The translations under genes and the position numbers were made by a program. Below the pieces are notes generated by a model, which saw only the letters and a program-made list of their open reading frames with translations, searched no databases and was not told the DNA's origin. Below are positions 59,301-64,000 of a stretch of DNA of 64,000 nucleotides, piece by piece. Source of the DNA: Rugalucina vietnamica. Taxonomy: Eukaryota > Mollusca > Bivalvia > Lucinida > Lucinidae. The DNA is taken from assembly GCA_964017185.1 (NCBI GenBank), contig OZ024870.1, positions 34,406,139 to 34,470,138 on the forward strand. Reading direction: 5' to 3'. Within the stretch, counting starts at the first letter, position 1. Every line of letters begins with the position of its first letter.

Positions 59301-61469
59301 GATCTAGATTAACACCGAAAAAAACGAGGTGGTGGTGGTGGTGGAGGGGGAACATCTTCAAGCTCTCCATCCTGGTCGTAAGACCTTATGAACAAAGACG
59401 GAGGCTACACCAAGCGTAGCCATGAAAGAACCCTGCACGACACCCCGAAACGTGAGAAACATTTGATCCATGACTTCGGAAAAACGAAAACATACATATA
59501 GAAGCATTAAGATTCTCTTGGAACGCCACAAAATATTCCTAATACTCCTGATACGTCACACATACTCCACAGTAGCGAAACGAACGTAGCACATACGTAG
59601 CACATACGCAATTGATACGCGAGATACGCCACACGTACGTCGCTGATACGCCGTAGATACGAAAAGACATTCGAGGATACGCCACACATACGTCACATAT
59701 ACGTAGCAGATACGAAAGGTACGCTATACATACGTCACGGTTACGTGGCATTTTAACCGCTTCGTACGTGTGGCGTATCAGGAGTATGAGCTACGTATCC
59801 ACGACGTACCTGCCACGTTGCTTTCGTATGTACCACGTATGTGTGACGTATGTACGGCGTATCGGACCTGCTACGTACGTGCTACGAATTTTTAAGTGCA
59901 CACATAAGAAAAACGTAGCACCTCGGCGTATGAGGAGTATGAGCTACGTATCGAAGAGTATGAGCTACGTATGCCCACGTATCTACGACGTACGTGTGAC
60001 GTACCTTTCGTATCTCGATACGCCGTAGATACGTGAGTCGATACGCGAATGTGTGACAGCCCTATTAAGATTACACACCATGGCGTTTTTATGCTTTTTA
60101 CATGTTAGTTGAAAAACCTCCGTATAATTTCCAAGATTAAAACCGCGCTGAATCCCACAAAGGCAACTATGCCTTAGTTTTTGAATATTATAATATTGCT
60201 GCTGGGTATGTGATCGGTAAATGTGTCAAATGTTGTTACTCATTCAAAACTTCTGAACTTATCAAATGTTCAAATACTGGTCAATGCCTAATTGCACTTT
60301 AGTGTAAACACACATCAACGCTTTCATTGTGCTTAAACATCCATCCAGAGTTCCTAGTTTTGACGATTTGTCAAATTTTGTCAATGCTGTTACTGTCAAG
60401 GTTGTTACTCAATGTGTGGTAACAACATTTACAAATATGACTTTTTCTTTCACATGCTGGAACCATGAAAGATAAAAATTGTTAAAAAGTATCTTAATGT
60501 GTCACGAATGAATGCATTTTAACAGTGCATATTTTAATAGATAACGTTATATCGATGTTTTATAGTTTTCTCACAAAAACATAGTAACAACATTGACCAA
60601 CATAGTATCAACATTGACCAGCATTGTAACAACATTGACCAGCATAGCAACACGGTTTTTGTCGGTATTATTTTTTTGTTGCAGTTGAAAAGGAGAAATA
60701 AGAATTATGATGTGGTCTAAGTGCTTTAGAAATAACCAGACAAAAATTTAAACAGTACTTTGTATTGAAATGTCAATGTTGTTACCAATTATATCAATGT
60801 TGTTACAAAATGTCAATGTTGTTACCAATGTCATTGGTGTTACATACATTTATAGTAAATCTGGTGATTTAAGGGCGATAATATGAGATTAAGTCAATTG
60901 ATCATGGCTAAAATAAACAGATTTCGTGATAAGATTACAAATCCATGTAGATGGAAACTTGTTTTAGTGGTCACAACATTGACATTTCTTTGAAATAACC
61001 CTTGATGTTGGTAAAATATGACTTTAAGAAGAGAGATTAAGCTTGCATATGGCTTTTTCTGAGTTCGTATATACACTTTCGACGTAATAAACGCAACATA
61101 AGATGAAACGCAAATACTAACTTTTTTGAAAAAATCTTACCCCAAATGTTCACATTTTTTGAAAATGACCCATATACAGATTGTTGGTTTTCTCATGAGG
61201 TGGCTCATTTTCTTCAGGCATGACAAACGTGATACTTATTTTATTTTTGACAATTTTCTTCAGGCAAACGGAATTGTTTGGGAGAGCCCCTAGCGAGAAT
61301 GGAAATGTTTCTTTACATTAGCGCCATCATACAGAATTTTAATATATCTGCGGCGCCTGGAGATGATTTGTCACTAAAGAATATGGACAGTTTTGGTTTT
61401 ACCCACGTTCCTAAGCCCTACAGGATTGTGGCGTCACTCCGTGACGAGATGCCTATTACCCAGCTGTAA
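53359..61469 (+). CDS. Cytochrome P450 (microsomal, CYP2-clan-like), 513 aa
   Basis: Five exons: 53359-53731, 54149-54670, 55021-55240, 56339-56559 and 61264-61469, all GT-AG, summing to 1542 nt. Residues 14-31 form the N-terminal membrane anchor, followed by the hinge LPPGP (41-45). The I-helix has AGSET (312-316), the K-helix ECLR (369-372), then FRPSRF and the haem loop [11 protein letters not shown] with the haem-ligand Cys at 450. It would use NADPH-P450 reductase and O2 for monooxygenation at the ER; the substrate cannot be told. Two ATGs are adjacent and I take the first; an in-frame GTG further upstream is unlikely. Intron 4 (4.7 kb) carries MITEs and foldback FB3. No defect is seen. 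Confidence 0.95.
55378..56200. mobile_element. Probable Tc1/mariner-like element (TA duplication)
   Basis: The left end reads CTGAGCGACAAAAGAAACC and the right end, reversed, CTGACCGACAC, with TA at 55376-55377 and 56201-56202. It lies in P450 intron 3. A 106-codon frame on the - strand (55626-55946) shows no transposase motif I recognise. Confidence 0.5.
56560..56582 (+). promoter_or_regulatory. Duplicated 5' splice site of P450 exon 4
   Basis: TTTATTGGTAAGTGT occurs twice in tandem. The first GT (56560) gives the correct phase to exon 5; use of the second would add 16 nt and shift the frame before the haem cysteine. Confidence 0.7.
57125..57361 (-). mobile_element. Palindromic MITE (copy 11)
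   Basis: Full copy with ends GAGCCGCCTCATGGG and CCCACGAGATGGCTT and central hairpin GATCAGCTTCGCAGTAACTG, in P450 intron 4. Confidence 0.9.
58024..58216 (+). mobile_element. Palindromic MITE (copy 12, 3'-truncated)
   Basis: Left end GAGCCGCCTCATGGG and complete hairpin; it stops after TTTGTTTTCGCA. Confidence 0.88.
58634..60064. mobile_element. Foldback element FB3 (TTA target duplication)
   Basis: 1431 bp with ends TAGCTCTGTCACACATT and AATGTGTGACAGCCCTA, flanked by TTA at 58631-58633 and 60065-60067. Arms consist of degenerate words such as GGCGTATC, TACGTATC, CGTACGTGTGACGTA and their complements. A palindromic MITE (59028-59264) sits in the middle, so FB3 is older than that MITE insertion. 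ORFs in the arms are repeat translations. Confidence 0.82.
59028..59264 (-). mobile_element. Palindromic MITE (copy 13), nested in FB3
   Basis: Ends GAGCCGCCGCATGG and CTCACGCACAGGCTCA, hairpin GATCAGCTTCGCATTAACTG. Confidence 0.88.
60065..61176. other. Rest of P450 intron 4
   Basis: AT-rich, with repeated short words AACATTGACCAGCAT and TCAATGTTGTTAC spread over 60370-60850. No exon seen. Confidence 0.45.
61177..61209 (+). mobile_element. Palindromic MITE, 3' end only (copy 14)
   Basis: CAGATTGTTGGTTTTCTCAT followed by GAGGTGGCTCA, 54 bp before P450 exon 5. Confidence 0.7.
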
Positions 61470-61516
61470 GAAAGGATTCATACATCGCTAAATTCAATAT
61501 ACAAAAGATAATTGCT

Positions 61517-61522
61517 AATAAA
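61517..61522 (+). terminator. Candidate poly(A) signal of the P450 gene
   Basis: AATAAA 48 nt after the stop codon. It lies just before a mariner-like element that starts at 61562. Confidence 0.65.
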
Positions 61523-61561
61523 GTGTGCCGGAGCCACTGCTTTGTTGAGCAGACAAATATA

Positions 61562-62292
61562 CACTGCTCAAAATATTTAAAGAAACACTGAATTGTACAT
61601 CCCAATGTCACAGAACCCACAATTACCCAGGATGCCCGTTTCTTTTTCATCATTTGGGCAGTGATTCGTTTTCACTGTATGTAGGAAATCTGTTTGAAGA
61701 AATGTCTAAGGGACACTTTTTTTGCAAAAAAAAAAAAAAAAAAAAAAAATGTGCTTTTGCAAAAACTTGTTTTTCCTAAATTAGTTTAAACAGGACCTTT
61801 CACCATTAGCGCAGTACCTCGACGTAACTTTCCTTAGGAAATTTGGAAGGGGAAAACGCCCTGTTTAAGTTCATGGAGCGATTTTTATAGATTTTTGATT
61901 TAGCTTAAATTTGTCTATTTATTTTTAAAATGATGTCCGCCACAAAGAACTTTGAATTCGGCGCTGCCATTATTTACAAAAATGCAATGCAGACTAATTT
62001 TGACAGGATGATCTGATTCAAAGTAAGTGTCCTCTAATTTTTGGACTTTCAGGAACATGCAAAAAGCAAAAATCACAATTTTCGAACAATAAAAGCGGCA
62101 CATGGGCTTGAGCAGGACAGTACCTGCATTTAATTTCTTGTAATCAAAACATCGAGGCACTATTCAAATTGTATGAAACAAGCTGAAATACTGTATCTCT
62201 CTTACATGCCCTTAAATGTAGGGAATTTGAGGTAATTTATACTGCACTATATGGAAAATACTGCAGTATTCATTTAAATATTTTGAGCAATG
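61562..62292. mobile_element. 731-bp Tc1/mariner-like MITE
   Basis: Ends CACTGCTCAAAATATTTAAA and, reversed, CATTGCTCAAAATATTTAAA, one mismatch in 20, flanked by TA on both sides (61560-61561 and 62293-62294). A poly-A run lies at 61725-61749. No transposase is seen. Confidence 0.75.
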
Positions 62293-62663
62293 TATGTGTA
62301 TATGTATAAACAAAAATATAGACAACGAGAATAGGCTAGAAAACGACAATAGTGAGAACATTTACGTCTTATAATAATAATAATAAATCACATGAAATGT
62401 GATATTTGCAGAAAATAACGTTATATGGATGTTCAATATAATAATGTCATTTTCAATGCTACTTTGATTAAAAACCCCTAAGTCACGTACATATGTCCTC
62501 ATATTTATGCTGTTCTATATAAGTCTTTGTCCAACAGGAGTTACACAGGTACGATCTTATTATTATTTTGTGAAAAGAACGACTTCATATGTATATTACT
62601 TGTACCGTTACTCATAAAACGGAATGTTTAATCAGACGTCCAGGAATATGAAGACCAAATGCG

Positions 62664-62808
62664 TTAATCCTGTCTGTTTTGTTTGCTCAGAAATCCTCCT
62701 ATCTCCATTTTAAAATGCTCCTGAATCATCCGTTTATATGAGCTTCCAAGATTCCAAGCTGCCATAACGCAACCATTCGGGTCCCCTATTTCTCTGTCGA
62801 TTCTAACA
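62664..62808 (-). CDS. Weak candidate terminal exon, unknown
   Basis: After an acceptor-like TTTGTGCAG the - strand stays open for 48 codons to TAA (VRIDREIGDPNGCVMAAWNL, then GSSYKRMIQEHFKMEIGGF). I do not recognise it. Its phase does not fit the dynein-like exon at 63148, so it would belong to something else, or be chance. Confidence 0.2.
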
Positions 62809-62834
62809 CTGCACAAATCACATTATCGTTCTGT

Positions 62835-62992
62835 AAAATAAAATGAATAAATAAATGATTATATGCTTTCACATGCATTGACATATTAAAAAAATGAATA
62901 AATAAATGATTATATGTTTTCACATGCATTGACATAATAAAATAAAAATGATTAAATAAATGATTATGTGTTTTCACATGCATTGACATACA
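62835..62992. repeat. Tandem repeat, ~60-bp unit, 3 copies
   Basis: AATAAATAAATGATTATATG and TTTTCACATGCATTGACATA repeat three times. Confidence 0.9.
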
Positions 62993-63147
62993 TATGTTGT
63001 TTTACTAAGATGTTTTAGAATGTCTTTGCTGAGTCTTCAGTGGTTCTTAAAGTGGACATATTTATGGTGTTACAGTGTCAGTGACAATAATGAACCCCAG
63101 AGGATTTTAAAATTCTTTCCTATCTCAATGAGGACAAAAGGACTTAC

Positions 63148-63333
63148 CCATCTGTACATGTCATATGCCAAACTGCTGGTACATCTAACCATATCAGCGT
63201 CAACCAACTCTATGATATCTCTAGCTTTTATTGCGGTCGATTCTGGGATTTTGCTGATATCAACATTACTCATCTGATGCTGTAGAGATTTATTTCCAGG
63301 TATAGAAAATAGTGCCTTTAAGAACTTCCAGTC
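63148..63333 (-). CDS. Dynein heavy-chain stalk exon, partial gene
   Basis: A 186-nt exon (62 codons) with acceptor TTTTTTGCAG|GAC and donor AGATGG|GTAAGT, both in phase 0. It encodes DWKFLKALFSIPGNKSLQHQ to SSLAYDMYRW and aligns end to end with 49708-49896, including the final Trp. The helical pattern fits the region after the stalk in dynein heavy chains. Other exons of this copy are expected at higher coordinates, beyond the window. Confidence 0.55.
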
Positions 63334-63392
63334 CTGCAAAAAATAAATGGAGAATCAGTAAAAAAAACCCAACAGAGATACTACTATTTTAT

Positions 63393-63397
<5 letters not shown>

Positions 63398-63442
<45 letters not shown>
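63398..63442. repeat. (AG)n microsatellite
   Basis: About 22 AG units, upstream (in - strand sense) of the dynein-like exon. Confidence 0.95.
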
Positions 63443-63446
<4 letters not shown>

Positions 63447-63934
63447 TTTCCCTACTGATAGTAATCAAATGGGTTTTAAATCCCCGATAAGTATACTAAT
63501 GGCATAAAGTTAAGCATATTTTGATATGTGTGTATATATTTTTCAGACTGAAATTTACCAAAATTGTTTATTGCCTTTTTGAAAGCACTGTTATTCAACT
63601 TTCCAAAATTCAAAACCATGGCCTTCTACTAATCCCTGTGACGTCATGACAGGTCATTCATGTGCCTAATTAGACACCCCCTATTGCCAAACATGTGTTT
63701 TTCTCCAAAATTCGGGAATTTTACCACTGATTTTCTATCAAAGTTTTAAGATATACATCTCTAGTTTATGGAACTGGCATAGTTGAATAGTCATGTTAAT
63801 AAATACAGAAATAAAACAGTTAGGAAATTTTGCTCATTTGATTTAAGGAGTATTCATGAGAATGGCTTTCAAAAACCTTTGACTACGGAAGCCGATAGGG
63901 GACATTTTACAGTAAAACTTCTATGTTTTTTCAC

Positions 63935-64000
63935 ACTTCTGCAAAATTTTCACTTCTGCAAAATTTTCACTTCTACAAAATTTTCACTTCTGCAAAATTT
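63935..64000. repeat. 17-bp tandem repeat at window edge
   Basis: TTTTCACTTCTGCAAAA repeats four times and continues past the window end. Confidence 0.85.

Noticed and set aside
58682..60028. Several 60-87-codon frames on both strands
   Set aside because: All lie in FB3 arms and consist of YVWRISY-type repeats from degenerate TACGTATC words.

Overview
This is eukaryotic nuclear DNA, most likely from a bivalve mollusc. The coding exons are short and split by large AT-rich introns with GT-AG borders. The window is crowded with repeat types known from bivalves: pearl/CvE-like elements with a (CCGT)n tract and tandem cores, tRNA-derived SINEs, and palindromic MITEs. The species call is inference. 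One 200-N assembly gap lies at 13801-14000.

The main content is an innate-immunity locus on the + strand. A complete RIG-I-like receptor (RLR) gene can be built from 16 exons between 27140 and 46620. It has two CARDs, a DECH-box helicase core, a helicase insert and a C-terminal zinc regulatory domain, and its exon lengths sum to a clean 1129-residue frame. Upstream (4315-13800) lies a second copy of only the 5' half, six exons for the CARDs and linker. Its third exon is broken by a 245-bp inverted-repeat insertion, and the copy runs into the gap with no helicase exons after it. Between the two copies are a small two-exon gene on the - strand (14302-17728), a decayed ORF split by a 2.58-kb inverted-repeat transposon (22242-24821), and a possible terminal exon at 26118-26423.

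Downstream, a complete five-exon cytochrome P450 gene (53359-61469, +, 513 aa) follows the RLR gene. On the - strand, dynein heavy-chain stalk exons appear twice, at 49708-50402 (one exon carries an in-frame TGA) and at 63148-63333.

The rest is mostly mobile DNA. It includes a 5'-truncated LINE inserted in an AGGTCA-rich satellite (9945-13722), LINE relics at 48.2-49.0 and 51.9-53.1 kb, and three pearl-like tandem-core elements. At least 14 copies of a palindromic MITE are present. The most unusual structural signal is a set of three clear and one probable 1.2-1.4-kb foldback elements (1781, 7327, 15463 and 58634). All are flanked by TTA or TAA duplications, and their arms are built from different short CpG-rich degenerate words. 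Many of these inverted repeats lie in introns of the dsRNA-sensor gene itself.
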